From positions 62,001 to 126,000 of the forward strand of contig JAHBVG010000004.1 of assembly GCA_019637695.1 (NCBI GenBank): a stretch of 64,000 nucleotides of DNA. The letters run 5' to 3'. The notes under the pieces were generated by a model. The model was not told the origin of the DNA and searched no databases. It worked only from the letters and a program-made list of their open reading frames with translations. The position numbers were made by a program, and so were the translations under genes. This stretch comes from Caldilineaceae bacterium (GTDB taxonomy: Bacteria; Chloroflexota; Anaerolineae; Caldilineales; Caldilineaceae). The stretch's first letter is position 1. Each line of letters begins with the position of its first letter. This document shows, one piece after another, positions 31,866 through 42,108 of the stretch.

Positions 31866-33095
31866 TTACGCATGATTGCCCAGGCGTATCAACTCCTGCG
31901 CCAGGTTGAACGCCGCACGCGGACGGGCCAGGGTTGCCATGTCTGCGCCCATTTTCAGGCGGCGTAACTCATCTTGAAGCAGATCGACGAGCAACGGCGT
32001 CAATTCGCGAGCCAGCGCTTCGTCCTCGATGATCGCCGCGCCGCCGGCATCGGCCAGTTTGCGGGCGTTGGGCAGTTGATGATTCCCGGCGATGGGCAAC
32101 GGGACTAAAATAGCCGGAAGCCGCGTCAGCGGGAACTCAGCCAGGGTGCTGGCGCCGGCACGCGCCACAACGAGATCCGCAGAAGCCAGGGCCAGCGCCA
32201 TCTCATCGTGTAAATAGGCCACCGGATGGTAGCGACCGGCCAGGTGCGCAGGCAAGGCAGGCGGCTGATCTTGGTACAGCGGCCAATCACGCGTGCCGGT
32301 AATGTGTAAAATCTGGCAGTGTGGCAGTAGATCGGGCAGCGCCGCCCAGATCGCCTTGTTGATGCTGAGCGATCCGCGACTGCCGCCAAAGACGAGCAAT
32401 AATGGCAGTGGATCGCCGTCCTCGCCCTCTTCCCATTGGATTTCCAATGCCTGCGCCAGACGGCGGCGCGCCCCTTGGCGATCGGCGGCGGCTTCGAGCA
32501 GTTCGGGGCGCACCGGGTAGCCTGTCACCACGGCTTTGCTGCCAAAATAAGCGCTCACTTCAGGGAAACTGACAGCAACCCGCGTCGCCAACAAACTCAG
32601 CCATCGGATCGCCAATCCTGGCGTCATGTCGGGCAAATAGACAAGCACTGGCACTCGGCGCAGACGGCAAGCAATCGCCACCGGCGTACAGACATATCCC
32701 CCTGTGACAAAGCAGACATCGGGCTTGAATTCGTCGATCAACCCCAGCGATTGGCGCACGCCTACGATCATTTTGCCAGCATTCGCCAACGCCGTCAATG
32801 GATTCTTGCCGCGCAATTGCCCCGTTTGAATTGCCCGATAGGGTATCCCTGCTGCCTCTACGAGTTCACATTCGACGCCGTCGGGGCTGCCCGCCCAGAG
32901 TAATTCCACAGGGATCGATTGGACAGCGTCAGCGCGCGCCGGCGCTACGGCTTCTGCTACTGCTTCGTTTTGGCCCGCTCCTCTTGCGGGCAGAGGAAAC
33001 CCGGGTTGTTCCGCTTCGCTTTTGAGTTGTGCTGCCACGGCCAGCGCCGGGTAGACGTGTCCCCCTGTCCCGCCACCCGAAATTAAAATTCGCAT
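31866..33095 (-). CDS. murG: MurG, lipid II synthase, with an N-terminal insertion
   Basis: Glycosyltransferase that adds GlcNAc to lipid I at the inner membrane face. 409 residues, about 40-50 more than usual. SGGGTGGHVYPALAVAAQL (6-24) is the first Gly-rich loop; ELLWAGSPDGVECELVEAAG (64-83) should follow almost directly but is separated by residues 26-63, rich in Ala, Glu and Pro. The second domain has VFGGSRGSLSINKAI and VVARAGASTLAEF. AGGAGGT 8 nt before the ATG makes the start secure. Its first 167 nt overlap the 3' end of ftsW in another frame, which explains the odd insertion. Confidence 0.96.
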   Translation of the reverse strand: MRILISGGGTGGHVYPALAVAAQLKSEAEQPGFPLPARGAGQNEAVAEAVAPARADAVQSIPVELLWAGSPDGVECELVEAAGIPYRAIQTGQLRGKNPLTALANAGKMIVGVRQSLGLIDEFKPDVCFVTGGYVCTPVAIACRLRRVPVLVYLPDMTPGLAIRWLSLLATRVAVSFPEVSAYFGSKAVVTGYPVRPELLEAAADRQGARRRLAQALEIQWEEGEDGDPLPLLLVFGGSRGSLSINKAIWAALPDLLPHCQILHITGTRDWPLYQDQPPALPAHLAGRYHPVAYLHDEMALALASADLVVARAGASTLAEFPLTRLPAILVPLPIAGNHQLPNARKLADAGGAAIIEDEALARELTPLLVDLLQDELRRLKMGADMATLARPRAAFNLAQELIRLGNHA

Positions 33096-34239
33096 AGGCC
33101 AGACCTCCTGTCGTGCGCGGAGCTGTTACAGTGCCGCGATATCGACTAATGTTAAGTAGAATCCCGCTGGCGCCCAATGTTGTTATCAATGAACTGCCGC
33201 CAAAGCTGATAAAAGGCAGGGTGACGCCCGTAGGCGGCGCCATGGCGACAACGACAGCAATATGGATGATCGCTTGCAATACCAATAAGGATGTAAGGCC
33301 CACCGCCAGCAACGAGCTGAACATATCGGGCGATTGAGAGGCAATGCGAAAGCCACGGTAGGCCAGGAGTACAAAGAGCAGAATCACCACCAGCGCGCCG
33401 AGCAGACCCAGTTCCTCACTGATGATGGCAAAAATATTATCCGACCAGCTTAGGGGCAGATTGCCAGGGAATTTCTCGATGCTATTGCCCAACCCCACCC
33501 CAAACGGCCCGCCGCGCACAATCGCCTGAGACGCCTGATGGATCTGCCATTCAGTGCTTGCGAGCGGATCCATCACCGAACTGAAGTAAGCCTGCACCCG
33601 TCGCCCGGCATACTCGCTGCGGGTGATCACCAGCCAAAAGGTGATCATGGCGATGACGCCGCCAAAGAGCAGTTGTTTCAGATCCGCCCCAGCCAGGAAG
33701 AAGATGATCGATGCCGTTGTCACAATCAGGATCGTCGTGCTGAGGTCGGGTTGAGCGACGATCAAACCGGTGACAATCCCCATTAGGACGCCGAAGGGGA
33801 TCAGCCCATAGTTCATCTGGCGGATGCGATCCCCTTTGCTGGCAAGCCAGGTGCTGATGTAGATCAGCACGATCACCTTCACCGGTTCGCTCGGTTGGAC
33901 GCTCCCCTCGAAGAGGGTGCGCGTCGCCCCAAACCGAGTCTCGCCAAAGAAGATCACCGACATCAATGCCAGTAACCCCACACCCATGAGCGGTACACTC
34001 CAGCGTTCCCAAACCGTGTAGGGGATCACCGCTGCCACCATCATCGCCACAATGCCAATCGCCAACCAGCGCAGTTGCAGCAAAATAAAGTGGAAGGGCG
34101 AGGTCATGTTGATCATAGCCCACGGATAGCTGGCGCTGAAAACCATCACCAAGCCGAAGAGCAACAACCCGGTGATGATGGTGATCAATCCCCAGTCGTA
34201 ACCGCCTATTTTTGATTGACCTGCTCGTTGCGTCGTCAT
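32929..34239 (-). CDS. ftsW: SEDS glycosyltransferase FtsW, with C-terminal extension
   Basis: Septal peptidoglycan polymerase of the SEDS family, 436 residues with 10 membrane segments. The large loop contains the conserved EWQIHQASQAIVRGGPFGVGLGNS with the catalytic Asp region, and PTGVTLPFISFGGSSLITTL is the C-terminal signature. The core ends at LLNISRYRG (about 366-374). A 60-residue, very basic tail follows (RKRSGPKRSSSRSRSAGAR at the end), of which residues 382-436 are encoded in the same DNA as MurG 1-56. The initial ATG lacks a strong ribosome binding site and follows a short hairpin. Confidence 0.95.
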   Translation of the reverse strand: MTTQRAGQSKIGGYDWGLITIITGLLLFGLVMVFSASYPWAMINMTSPFHFILLQLRWLAIGIVAMMVAAVIPYTVWERWSVPLMGVGLLALMSVIFFGETRFGATRTLFEGSVQPSEPVKVIVLIYISTWLASKGDRIRQMNYGLIPFGVLMGIVTGLIVAQPDLSTTILIVTTASIIFFLAGADLKQLLFGGVIAMITFWLVITRSEYAGRRVQAYFSSVMDPLASTEWQIHQASQAIVRGGPFGVGLGNSIEKFPGNLPLSWSDNIFAIISEELGLLGALVVILLFVLLAYRGFRIASQSPDMFSSLLAVGLTSLLVLQAIIHIAVVVAMAPPTGVTLPFISFGGSSLITTLGASGILLNISRYRGTVTAPRTTGGLAYANFNFGWRDRGTRLPGAGRGSTTQKRSGTTRVSSARKRSGPKRSSSRSRSAGAR

Positions 34240-34253
34240 AAGATTTTCGGCAA

Positions 34254-34273
34254 CCTGGGGCTAAAGCCCCAGG
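34254..34273. other. Short hairpin between murD and ftsW
   Basis: A 9-bp perfect stem CCTGGGGCT/AGCCCCAGG with a 2-nt loop, directly after the murD stop and 15 bp before the ftsW start. There is no T run, so it is unlikely to terminate fully; it could modulate readthrough or protect mRNA ends. Confidence 0.5.
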
Positions 34274-35869
34274 CTAATGATGCGATGAAAGGGATCGCGC
34301 AAGCTGGCGAAAATGTTCGCCCCGTTCTTCAAAATTTTTATAAGCGTCGTAACTGGTGCCGCCAGGCGATAAAAGTACGACACTTTTTTGATCGGCAATT
34401 TGGGCGGCCAGATGCACGGCCTCGTCCAGCCGTTGAAGGATAGCACAGCCCGGCGTCTGCACCCGGCGGAAGGCAGCACGGTCCTGAACAGTGCGCACGA
34501 TCATAGCCCCGGCATCACCGAAACCAATGAGATAATTGACACGTTTCAACACTTCGTCGGCGAACTCGTGCCAGGGGAGATTCTTATCTTTGCCCCCCGC
34601 CAATAGGATCAACGTCTGCTCGCCCGGCTCAAACGTACGCAGGCCAGCAATGGCTCGCTCTGGCGCAGTGGCGATGCTATCGTTGATCCAGGTGACGCCG
34701 TGAATGTGGGCCACTTCCTCTAACCGGTGAGCCACCCCCTGGAAGGTACGCGCTACCTCGCCCATGGCTTCGACCGTCCCCCCGACCGCGCCGCTGATGG
34801 CCGCCGCCGCCAGCAGATTGCTCACATTGTGATCACCGCGCAGCCGCACCTCTTGGCGTCTGCAGAAAGGAACGCCGTTATAAAGCAGATCCTCGCCATC
34901 CTGCCAGGCGCCGCTGCCGAGGATCTGCCGGCGGCTAAAGAGGATCGGCGGCGAGTTGCGCCGCGCCAAGTCCCGGTTGAGATCCGATAGCAAGGGCTGT
35001 AGAGCCCAATCATCGGGTATAGGATTCAGCGCACTTTCCCCGCACGCGGCCCACCCGGTCACTGCGTCATCGGCGCTGAGGATGATCTGCGACGCCGGTT
35101 TCAGATGGCGCAGCAGATTGAACTTGGCGTTGGCATAAACGCCCATGCTCTCATGGCGATCCAGATGGTTGGGGGTGATGTTGAGGATAGCGACAACATC
35201 CAGGCCGAGTCCGTCAACCGACCCGTAGGCCAGCGCAGGATCGAAAAGCTCCAATTGGAAGCTGCTCAACTCCAGCACAATGAGATCCTCCGCCCGGACT
35301 TGATCCAATCGGTGGAGCAGGGGTGCGCCGATATTCCCGCCCACATGGACAGTGCGTCCGCTGTCGCGCAGGGAGAGATCGAGAATTTTCCCCACCAGCG
35401 TCGTTGTCGTGGTCTTGCCGCTGCTGCCGGTGATGGCGATCACCGGGCAAGGGGCAAGCTGGCAGGTGAGTAGACTATCGTTGCTCAGCGGAATGCCGCG
35501 ACGGATAGCTTCCTGTACAATCGGAAGCTGCGCTGGGACGCCGCCGCTCAGGCAGAGCAGATCACAGCCGTCGAGCAGCCAGAGCGGATGTTCCCCCAAT
35601 ACAAGCTGCACGGGGAGATCAGCTACCCCTGCCAGTTCCGTAGCTAACTTCTGGGCAGGGGCCACATCACTGATGGTGACCGCCGCGCCCGCGGCGCTGA
35701 AAAAGCGGGCTAACGCCGTCCCCTGCCGCGCCAGCCCCAAAATGACAACCTTTTTATTGCGAAAATCGTAATGTTGCTGCGCGTTTATCATACCCTGTGT
35801 ACCGCTGCTGCCATCTTGCAACAACTGAACTTGATCCGTTGCATCTATCGTCGCGCCATCTATGTACAT
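34274..35869 (-). CDS. murD: UDP-N-acetylmuramoylalanine-D-glutamate ligase MurD
   Basis: Adds D-Glu to UDP-MurNAc-L-Ala. 531 residues from the ATG at 35869, which has GGAG 9 nt upstream. The first 30 residues precede the usual N-terminal domain ([19 protein letters not shown], 39-57); an ATG at 35791 would remove most of them but has a weaker signal. ATP motif [15 protein letters not shown] (146-160), [10 protein letters not shown] in domain 2 and [17 protein letters not shown] in domain 3 define the enzyme. Longer than the usual 440-460 residues because of the N-terminal part and a few loops. Confidence 0.95.
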   Translation of the reverse strand: MYIDGATIDATDQVQLLQDGSSGTQGMINAQQHYDFRNKKVVILGLARQGTALARFFSAAGAAVTISDVAPAQKLATELAGVADLPVQLVLGEHPLWLLDGCDLLCLSGGVPAQLPIVQEAIRRGIPLSNDSLLTCQLAPCPVIAITGSSGKTTTTTLVGKILDLSLRDSGRTVHVGGNIGAPLLHRLDQVRAEDLIVLELSSFQLELFDPALAYGSVDGLGLDVVAILNITPNHLDRHESMGVYANAKFNLLRHLKPASQIILSADDAVTGWAACGESALNPIPDDWALQPLLSDLNRDLARRNSPPILFSRRQILGSGAWQDGEDLLYNGVPFCRRQEVRLRGDHNVSNLLAAAAISGAVGGTVEAMGEVARTFQGVAHRLEEVAHIHGVTWINDSIATAPERAIAGLRTFEPGEQTLILLAGGKDKNLPWHEFADEVLKRVNYLIGFGDAGAMIVRTVQDRAAFRRVQTPGCAILQRLDEAVHLAAQIADQKSVVLLSPGGTSYDAYKNFEERGEHFRQLARSLSSHH

Positions 35870-35887
35870 GATGGGATCTCCATAATT

Positions 35888-35966
35888 AGTGACTGGGGAT
35901 AGGGGATTAGGATTAGAGGATTGTTCGCTTCTCAATGCCCAGTCATCAGTCACCAATCCCTAACCT
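35888..35966. repeat. Inverted heptad-repeat spacer between mraY and murD
   Basis: GTGACTGGGGATAGGGGATTAGGATTAG runs as degenerate heptamers (35890s) and is followed by CCCAGTCATCAGTCACCAATCCCTAACC. The two parts are complementary in inverted order. It interrupts an otherwise tight operon by about 98 bp. Confidence 0.65.
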
Positions 35967-36971
35967 CTACAACAGCGCCAGCGCCACCCCCAACATGCCC
36001 GAAAGGACGCCGACCAGCCAGAAGCGTTCTTTGACCTGTGTTTCGCTCCACCCGGATAGTTCAAAATGGTGGTGGAGCGGGGCCAATTTGAACAAGCGTA
36101 TGTCTCGCCCTAGATAGCGGCGGCTGAACTTCGCCGAGGCAACCTGCAACATTACCGAGAGCGTCTCGGCCACGAAGACCAGCCCGACAATGGGCAGCAG
36201 CAGCCATTGCGCCGTCATCAAAGAGACCAATCCCAGTGTGGCGCCCAGGGCCAGACTGCCAGCGTCGCCCATAAAGAGTTCCGCCGGGTGGGCGTTGAAC
36301 CACAAAAAGGCCAAGAGCGCTCCCACAATCGTGAAGCAGAAAGCGGCCAAATAGGTCTGCCGCTGTAAAAAGGCAATAATGCCATAACTGGCAAAACAGA
36401 TGCTGCTCAGACTCCCGGCCAGGCTATCCACACCGTCGGCGAGGTTAACAGCATTGCTGGCAGCAACAATTACAAAGACGGCAATCGGCAAGAAGAGCCA
36501 GCCGAGTTCCACAAAGTTGGGGATGCCAGGAACGCCCACATAATCCAGTTCAGGCGGGCCAAAGTAGAGTACCGAGGCAATGATCGCCGCAAAGATGAAC
36601 TGAAAGGCGCTCTTCATGCGGGCGCTCATGCCTTCCCCGCGACCGCGAATCCCTTTAATACCCTGCCAGTCGTCCACTGCGCCCAGCGTGGAATAGGCCG
36701 CCAAACAGAAGAAGAGCAGCAATGTACTCTGCCCGATCAGATTGAAGCCGAGCAGATCGGCCAGGTTTAAGATGCCGGTGATCAACAACACCGGCAACAC
36801 AAAGAGGATGCCCCCCATGGTTGGCGTACCTGTCTTCACCTGATGCCGATCTGGCCCTTCGATCCGAATCTGTTTGCCAATCCCCCAGCGCTTTAACAGG
36901 CTGATCAGAGGACGTCCCCAAACGACGGCAATGAAAAAGCTGATAGATCCCAATGTGAGCGGGAATTCCAT
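35967..36971 (-). CDS. mraY: Phospho-N-acetylmuramoyl-pentapeptide transferase MraY
   Basis: Integral membrane enzyme making lipid I from UDP-MurNAc-pentapeptide and undecaprenyl phosphate. 334 residues, about 10 membrane segments. Catalytic Asp residues lie in [21 protein letters not shown] and [18 protein letters not shown], and the HHHFE motif is in [14 protein letters not shown]. The N-terminus is slightly shorter than average. The ATG overlaps the murF stop by one nucleotide (TAATG). Confidence 0.97.
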   Translation of the reverse strand: MEFPLTLGSISFFIAVVWGRPLISLLKRWGIGKQIRIEGPDRHQVKTGTPTMGGILFVLPVLLITGILNLADLLGFNLIGQSTLLLFFCLAAYSTLGAVDDWQGIKGIRGRGEGMSARMKSAFQFIFAAIIASVLYFGPPELDYVGVPGIPNFVELGWLFLPIAVFVIVAASNAVNLADGVDSLAGSLSSICFASYGIIAFLQRQTYLAAFCFTIVGALLAFLWFNAHPAELFMGDAGSLALGATLGLVSLMTAQWLLLPIVGLVFVAETLSVMLQVASAKFSRRYLGRDIRLFKLAPLHHHFELSGWSETQVKERFWLVGVLSGMLGVALALL

Positions 36972-38527
36972 TAACGACTGTCCTTCGCAACCTGTGCATT
37001 TTCGGTGAGGGTAATACGAGCCGCAATATGATCCATGCCCACGGCGCGGCTCCCCTTAATCAAAATCAGATCCTTGGGCTGGATAAGCTTGTGCAATGCG
37101 TCGATCACCTCGTCGGCTGTGGTCAGCATGTACAAATTAGCCGGATCATATCCAACCGCCAGGGCCTCCTCGCCGATGATGCGCCCCAATTCACCCACGG
37201 TCACCAGCACCTCGGTGACGGCGGCGGCGCGGATGCCCACGGCTTTGTGCCCTTCCTCGGTATAACTGCCCAGTTCTCGCATGTCGCCCAAAACCGCAAT
37301 GCGCCGATGGTACATGCCATTTTGCAGATCCGCCAGCAGGTTGAGCGCCGCCAGCGTGCTGGCAGGGCTGGCGTTGTAGGTATCGTCGATCACCGTGCAG
37401 CCATTGATTCCCGACACGACTACCAACCGCAATTGTCCTGTGGTGCGCTGAAGGCCGGTGGCGATCTCTTGCCAGGTGAGACCTTCGACAATGCCCACCG
37501 CAGCAGCGCGCAACGCCGTATGGACGCTGTGCCGCCCCAGCATTGGTACTTTGACGTAGAGGCTTGTCGGTTTGCCCTTTGCTGGGCGGTGATGAAAGCG
37601 GAAGCGAATTCCTTCCATGCCCGAACTCTCGATGCGATCCGCCCAGATATCCGCCGTCGGCGTGAGGCCATAGGTGAAAATGCGCGCTTTGGTCATCTCT
37701 GCCATGGCGCGCACCCGTTCATCGTCCCAGTTGAGGATAGCCACACCGCCGTCCTCAGCGCTGGGGAGCGCCTCTACCAGTTCGGCCTTGGCCTGGGCGA
37801 TATTTTCGATAGTGCCCAGCCGTTCCAAATGAACTGGCCCTACATTGGTGACGACGCCCACATGAGGGCGGGCCAGGTTGCAGAGCAGACGGATCTCCCC
37901 CAGACCATACATGCCCATTTCGAGTACAGCCCGTTCATGTTCCAATGTTAACCCGAGCAGTGTGAGGGGCAGCCCTTCTTCGCTGTTCAAGTTACCTACA
38001 TTGCGGTGGGTGGTAAATCGCTGGCTCAAGACCGAACCAACCATCTCTTTGGTGGTGGTTTTGCCCACACTGCCGGTGATGCCGATCACGCGCAGATCAG
38101 GATGGGTGCGGTGCAGCCGTTGGAAGGCTCCCACCCGCTGCAACGCATCTACACTTTGATCCACTACATAGACGGTGGGGCGGCTGCTCAAGGATGGTTC
38201 TTGCCGGTGCGTATCCAACGCGGGGATGGCGCGTCCTCCGCTCGTGCAGTTGACGATCAGCAGATCGTCCTGGTTGATCTCAGCCAATCCATGAGGCTGG
38301 CAAATGATCGTTCCCGCGCCATTGGCCAACGCGTTGCGGATGTAGCGATGACCATCGGTCTGTGAACCGGCCAGAGCGACAAAGAGCGCCCCGGGCTGCA
38401 CCTCTCGGCTGTCTAGCGTCGCCACACTGATAGGGGTGGCAGGCAGGGCAAGCGGTGGAGGGTTGCCAGTGAGCGCTTGCCAGAGTGTATGCTGAGTAAT
38501 CGCTGTTTCAACAATAGGATTCGCCAA
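36971..38527 (-). CDS. murF: UDP-MurNAc-tripeptide-D-Ala-D-Ala ligase MurF
   Basis: Adds D-Ala-D-Ala to the UDP-MurNAc-tripeptide. 518 residues: an N-terminal substrate domain with [17 protein letters not shown] (38-54), ATP motif [15 protein letters not shown] (150-164), central [12 protein letters not shown], and a C-terminal domain with [12 protein letters not shown]. An insertion at about 95-135 holds a Ser/Pro-rich stretch. The MurF-type DTYNASPAS signature distinguishes it from MurE, which is not encoded in this cluster. Confidence 0.95.
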   Translation of the reverse strand: MANPIVETAITQHTLWQALTGNPPPLALPATPISVATLDSREVQPGALFVALAGSQTDGHRYIRNALANGAGTIICQPHGLAEINQDDLLIVNCTSGGRAIPALDTHRQEPSLSSRPTVYVVDQSVDALQRVGAFQRLHRTHPDLRVIGITGSVGKTTTKEMVGSVLSQRFTTHRNVGNLNSEEGLPLTLLGLTLEHERAVLEMGMYGLGEIRLLCNLARPHVGVVTNVGPVHLERLGTIENIAQAKAELVEALPSAEDGGVAILNWDDERVRAMAEMTKARIFTYGLTPTADIWADRIESSGMEGIRFRFHHRPAKGKPTSLYVKVPMLGRHSVHTALRAAAVGIVEGLTWQEIATGLQRTTGQLRLVVVSGINGCTVIDDTYNASPASTLAALNLLADLQNGMYHRRIAVLGDMRELGSYTEEGHKAVGIRAAAVTEVLVTVGELGRIIGEEALAVGYDPANLYMLTTADEVIDALHKLIQPKDLILIKGSRAVGMDHIAARITLTENAQVAKDSR

Positions 38528-38567
38528 CGGTCCCTCGGTTGCGGTGGATGATTGCTTCTAGATGCAG

Positions 38568-38597
38568 ACCCGCCAGGTTTTCTGCAATCTGGCGGGT
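38568..38597. other. Hairpin between ftsI and murF
   Basis: ACCCGCCAG (38568-38576) pairs with CTGGCGGGT (38589-38597) around a 12-nt loop. A T run follows only on the plus strand, where no gene needs it; on the minus strand it may be an attenuator or a processing site. Confidence 0.45.
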
Positions 38598-38618
38598 TTT
38601 ATTGCCAATAATGCATAA

Positions 38619-40445
38619 TCAGGGTTGGCTCCCGGCCATGCGAATCTCGTCGGGCGGGATGTTCATGTGATCCAGCAAACGATAGGCGACACGTTTGAAA
38701 ATGGGCGCCGCCGATTGGGAAGCCCAGCGTGCAATCGTAGTATCCGGGCGATCCAACTTTACCAACACCACAAACTTTGGATCATCCGCTGGCGCAAAGC
38801 CGACAAAGCTGGCGATGGTATCTTGTGAATAGCCGCCGGCCTCGGCAATTTCAGCCGTACCACTCTTGCCGCCCACGGCGTAGCCCGGCACACGAGCCGC
38901 GTTGTTGCCAGTGTCCACCACATAGGTCATCATCTCGCGCATCCCCGCCGATGTTTCCGGGGAGATCACTTGATGGACGGTGGTGGGTTGGGTGAGCAGA
39001 ACATCATTGCCGTGGACACGCGCCGCCACGATATAAGGGCGCATCAACTTGCCGCCGTTGACCATCGCCGCCGCCGCGCTCACCATCTGGATGGGGGTGA
39101 CCGCCACGCCCTGACCAAAGCTGTTAGTGCCGAGATCGGAAAGGCTCCAATTGCGGTCGCCCGGACGTTTGACCAACCCTGGGATCTCCCCGCTGAGGTC
39201 AATGTTTGTGTCGCTGCCAAAGCCAAAGAGCGCCATGTAATTGTAGAATTTCTCGCGCCCCAGTGCTTCGGCGATCTGAACCGTGATCACATTGTTGGAT
39301 TGGGCCAGCGCGTCGTACACGGCCAGTTGCCCCGCAGCGGTGCGGGTGCTGTTCTGGATGGTGCGTTCACCGATCACGATGGTGCCGGTGTCAGTGAAAA
39401 TCGTTGATGACTCGACGGCGTCAGCATCCAACGCGCCGGCGATTGTGATGATTTTGAAGATCGATCCCGGCTCAAACTGTGCGCTGATCGAAGAATTTGT
39501 AAACGTCGCCGGGTTTTCCTTCTCGTACCGATTGGCGTCAAAGGTCGGCCAGTTAGCCATGCCCAAGATCGCCCCTGTCTCCGGATCCATCACAATAATC
39601 GATCCCGCTTCAGCGCCGTAAAGGTGGACGCCCTCACGCAATTCTTCCTCAATGATCCATTGGATCGTGCGGTCGATAGTGAGTACCAGCCCCTTCTCGC
39701 GACCCTGTGAGATGAAGCGCTGTGTTCCTGCGTCCAAAATCTCACGGGGCTGGCGTCCACCGCGCGGCAGCCCCACGCCATTGCTCGACAAAAAGCTATC
39801 GTAATAGCGTTCAACGCCAAGCACCGGTTTTCGTTCCGCATTGATAAAGCCGATCACCTGGCTGGCCAGGCTGCCCTGCGGATAAAAACGGCGTGGGCGC
39901 GCGCTGATGTTGATCTGTTCCAGGGTATAATCTTCAGCGGCCAGGCGGCGTTCTCTCTCAGCCAGCAAAGCCCGCCCGGCCTGAAAACTTACATCGGTCC
40001 CCAAGACAAGATAACTGCTTGTCGAATTCTGCGAGAGACGGTTCCACGTCTGCTCGGCGGGGATGCCGGCGATCTCATCCAGGATACGTGCGATCTCGCT
40101 CCACCGTTCCTGGCGCACAAATTTTGGAGTGGTGGTAATTCGATAGGTATAGCGGTCGGCGGCCAGCAACACCCCATCGCGATCCACGATGACGCCCCAG
40201 GCCGTATCATCGTCCACGGTGTAGCGGGCATTGATCACGTTTGCAGCAGGCGTGTAAGACTGCCACGCCCGCACCTGCATGGTAAAGAGCCGTACAATTA
40301 AGATGATGGTCAGCAGCCCCAAGAGAGCCGCTACCGCGCGCAGCCGCCACCGCGGACCGGCTGCAATCGTCGATGAGGGCGTCTCTGTGCCGCCGGGAGC
40401 GGATGGAGAGGTTGATTTATTTGGAGCAGTGGGCGACTGATTCAT
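38619..40445 (-). CDS. ftsI: Septal transpeptidase FtsI (PBP3, class B PBP)
   Basis: Cross-links septal peptidoglycan. 608 residues: a Pro/Ser-rich cytoplasmic start, one membrane segment (about 36-57), a pedestal domain with RGG and SLASQVIGF, and a transpeptidase domain with the nucleophile Ser328 (EPGSIFK), Ser383-Asn384-Asn385 (AQSNNVIT) and the KSGTA triad (527-531). No C-terminal PASTA domain is present. ftsL precedes it by 92 bp with a small hairpin in the gap. Confidence 0.96.
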   Translation of the reverse strand: MNQSPTAPNKSTSPSAPGGTETPSSTIAAGPRWRLRAVAALLGLLTIILIVRLFTMQVRAWQSYTPAANVINARYTVDDDTAWGVIVDRDGVLLAADRYTYRITTTPKFVRQERWSEIARILDEIAGIPAEQTWNRLSQNSTSSYLVLGTDVSFQAGRALLAERERRLAAEDYTLEQINISARPRRFYPQGSLASQVIGFINAERKPVLGVERYYDSFLSSNGVGLPRGGRQPREILDAGTQRFISQGREKGLVLTIDRTIQWIIEEELREGVHLYGAEAGSIIVMDPETGAILGMANWPTFDANRYEKENPATFTNSSISAQFEPGSIFKIITIAGALDADAVESSTIFTDTGTIVIGERTIQNSTRTAAGQLAVYDALAQSNNVITVQIAEALGREKFYNYMALFGFGSDTNIDLSGEIPGLVKRPGDRNWSLSDLGTNSFGQGVAVTPIQMVSAAAAMVNGGKLMRPYIVAARVHGNDVLLTQPTTVHQVISPETSAGMREMMTYVVDTGNNAARVPGYAVGGKSGTAEIAEAGGYSQDTIASFVGFAPADDPKFVVLVKLDRPDTTIARWASQSAAPIFKRVAYRLLDHMNIPPDEIRMAGSQP

Positions 40446-40484
40446 AGTATCTCAAGGTGATAACACGGGATATAGAATAGACAG

Positions 40485-40517
40485 CAAGCCCCAAAGTGGA
40501 CACATTGAGGGCTTGCG
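40485..40517. other. Hairpin between ftsL and ftsI
   Basis: GCAAGCCC (40485-40492) and GGGCTTGC (40510-40517) pair around a 17-nt loop. No T run follows. Meaning unknown. Confidence 0.4.
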
Positions 40518-40537
40518 GACCATCCGTTGTTCGATGA

Positions 40538-41086
40538 TTAGCGGCGAATCATACCAATCGATTCCCCACGAGGCTTCCACCACGATTGGAACTGCTGCCA
40601 ATAATGGACGTACCAGGGATTTATCTGCACCGTGGCGCTGGTCTCTCTCAGCATCGCCGATTGTGACAGGGACAACGACGTTTCTGGATTTTCGGAAACC
40701 TTCATCGGGCTTGGTTGTACCCAACGATATTCACGTTTGAGAGCGGGCGCGTAGCCCATCCGCTGTGCTTCAATTTGGATGCGATCTAGTTGGGTAAACT
40801 GGCTGATCTGCCAAAGCAGTTCGGCGTTTTCTTGTTCGATCCCGGTGTACTCCCGTTGTAAAACAACCAACGCCTGCTCAGCCTGCGTAATCCGCAGCGA
40901 GATCCAGATTTGAAGCGAAACCAGCCCAGCCACAACGGCCATAATCAGCGTCCACAACAGATAAGCTTTCGCTGTGTGTGGTAGGGGAATCACACGCAGC
41001 AGACGTTTTAGCGTGCGCAGAGAACCAACATGGGGAAGGGTACGTGGCAGATCGGCGGTGGTGGGCAAAGCGCTGTTCTGGAACAT
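40538..41086 (-). CDS. ftsL: FtsL/DivIC-like division protein
   Basis: A 182-residue bitopic protein placed between rsmH and ftsI, the canonical ftsL position. Residues 1-40 are cytoplasmic and basic, 41-64 (AYLLWTLIMAVVAGLVSLQI) span the membrane, and 66-100 form a leucine-rich coiled coil (ITQAEQALVVLQREY, IEQENAELLWQIS). RIQIEAQRMGYAPA at 102-115 is the motif that follows the coil in FtsL/DivIC proteins. The C-terminal 65 residues are extra and Trp-rich. Sequence similarity in this family is low; call rests on topology and place. Confidence 0.85.
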   Translation of the reverse strand: MFQNSALPTTADLPRTLPHVGSLRTLKRLLRVIPLPHTAKAYLLWTLIMAVVAGLVSLQIWISLRITQAEQALVVLQREYTGIEQENAELLWQISQFTQLDRIQIEAQRMGYAPALKREYRWVQPSPMKVSENPETSLSLSQSAMLRETSATVQINPWYVHYWQQFQSWWKPRGESIGMIRR

Positions 41087-41136
41087 AGAATGAATCCTTT
41101 ACACGTAATAAATTGGATGAATTCACTTTTTTGTCA

Positions 41137-42108
41137 TTACAGACGCTCAGCAATTCGCAATTTGGCCGAGCGGCTGCGTGGATTCTGACTGATCTCTTCG
41201 GGTCCGGGCACAATCGGCTTCTTCGTCACCAAGGCTATCCGCGGCTCCCGTTCAACTCCCCCCAATGGATGGGTGGGATCGGGCTGGTAACGTTGCGCCT
41301 CATCGCGCATCCACGTTTTTACAATGCGATCTTCCAGGCTGTGAAAGCTGATAATCGCCAGCCGCCCGCTGGGTTTCAGCAGATCCAATGTCTGGGGCAA
41401 TACCCGCTCTAGCTGACCCAGCTCATCGTTGACCGCAATCCGCAACGCCTGAAAGGTCTGGGTGGCCGGGTGGATGCGAGCGCCGCGCCGTCCACCGAGC
41501 GCCTTTTCCACCAGCGCTGCCAATTGGGATGTAGTGCGAATCGGACGATTCTGGACAATGACCCCGGCAATGCGCCGGCTGCGATGCTCTTCGCCATAGC
41601 GATAGAGGATGTCAGCGATCTCCTCGGCAGAGCGGCGATTGAGCAGGTCGGCGGCGCTTTCACCCGCTGTGGGATCAAACCGCATGTCCAGCGGACCCTC
41701 CAGGGCAAAGGCAAAGCCTCGTTCCGCTGTCCCCAACTGAAAGCTGCTCAACCCCAGGTCGAGGAGAATGCCATCGACAGCGCCGAATCCTCGTTCTCGT
41801 GCGACCTCAGCCATCCGCTCGAAAGGCGTCTGTACCAGGATCAACCGCTGTTCTGCCACGAATCCCGACAATCGCTCTTCAACCCGCCTGATGGCGGCTG
41901 GGTCGGCATCAAGCCCTAAGACCATCGACCGCTGCGTCCCGACACCGTCAAGCGACGAACGAGCCAGGATCATCTCTGTGTGTCCACCACCGCCGAGTGT
42001 ACCGTCGATGTACAATCCACCGGGCCGCACCTGCAATCCTTCAAGCACCTCGGCTAAGAGCACAGCAATGTGGGCCGCCCCCTGAGGATCGGGTGTGAGC
42101 GCACCCAT
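41137..42108 (-). CDS. rsmH: 16S rRNA (cytosine-N4) methyltransferase RsmH
   Basis: Methylates N4 of C1402 in 16S rRNA. 323 residues from the ATG at 42108, which overlaps the mraZ stop by one base (TAATG). Motifs: HIAVLLAEVLEGL (13-25), YIDGTLGGGGHTEMIL (33-48), GILLDLGLSSFQL and AIISFHSLEDRIVK. The frame continues upstream into mraZ but those codons are not used. Gene order mraZ-rsmH is universal in dcw clusters. Confidence 0.97.
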   Translation of the reverse strand: MGALTPDPQGAAHIAVLLAEVLEGLQVRPGGLYIDGTLGGGGHTEMILARSSLDGVGTQRSMVLGLDADPAAIRRVEERLSGFVAEQRLILVQTPFERMAEVARERGFGAVDGILLDLGLSSFQLGTAERGFAFALEGPLDMRFDPTAGESAADLLNRRSAEEIADILYRYGEEHRSRRIAGVIVQNRPIRTTSQLAALVEKALGGRRGARIHPATQTFQALRIAVNDELGQLERVLPQTLDLLKPSGRLAIISFHSLEDRIVKTWMRDEAQRYQPDPTHPLGGVEREPRIALVTKKPIVPGPEEISQNPRSRSAKLRIAERL

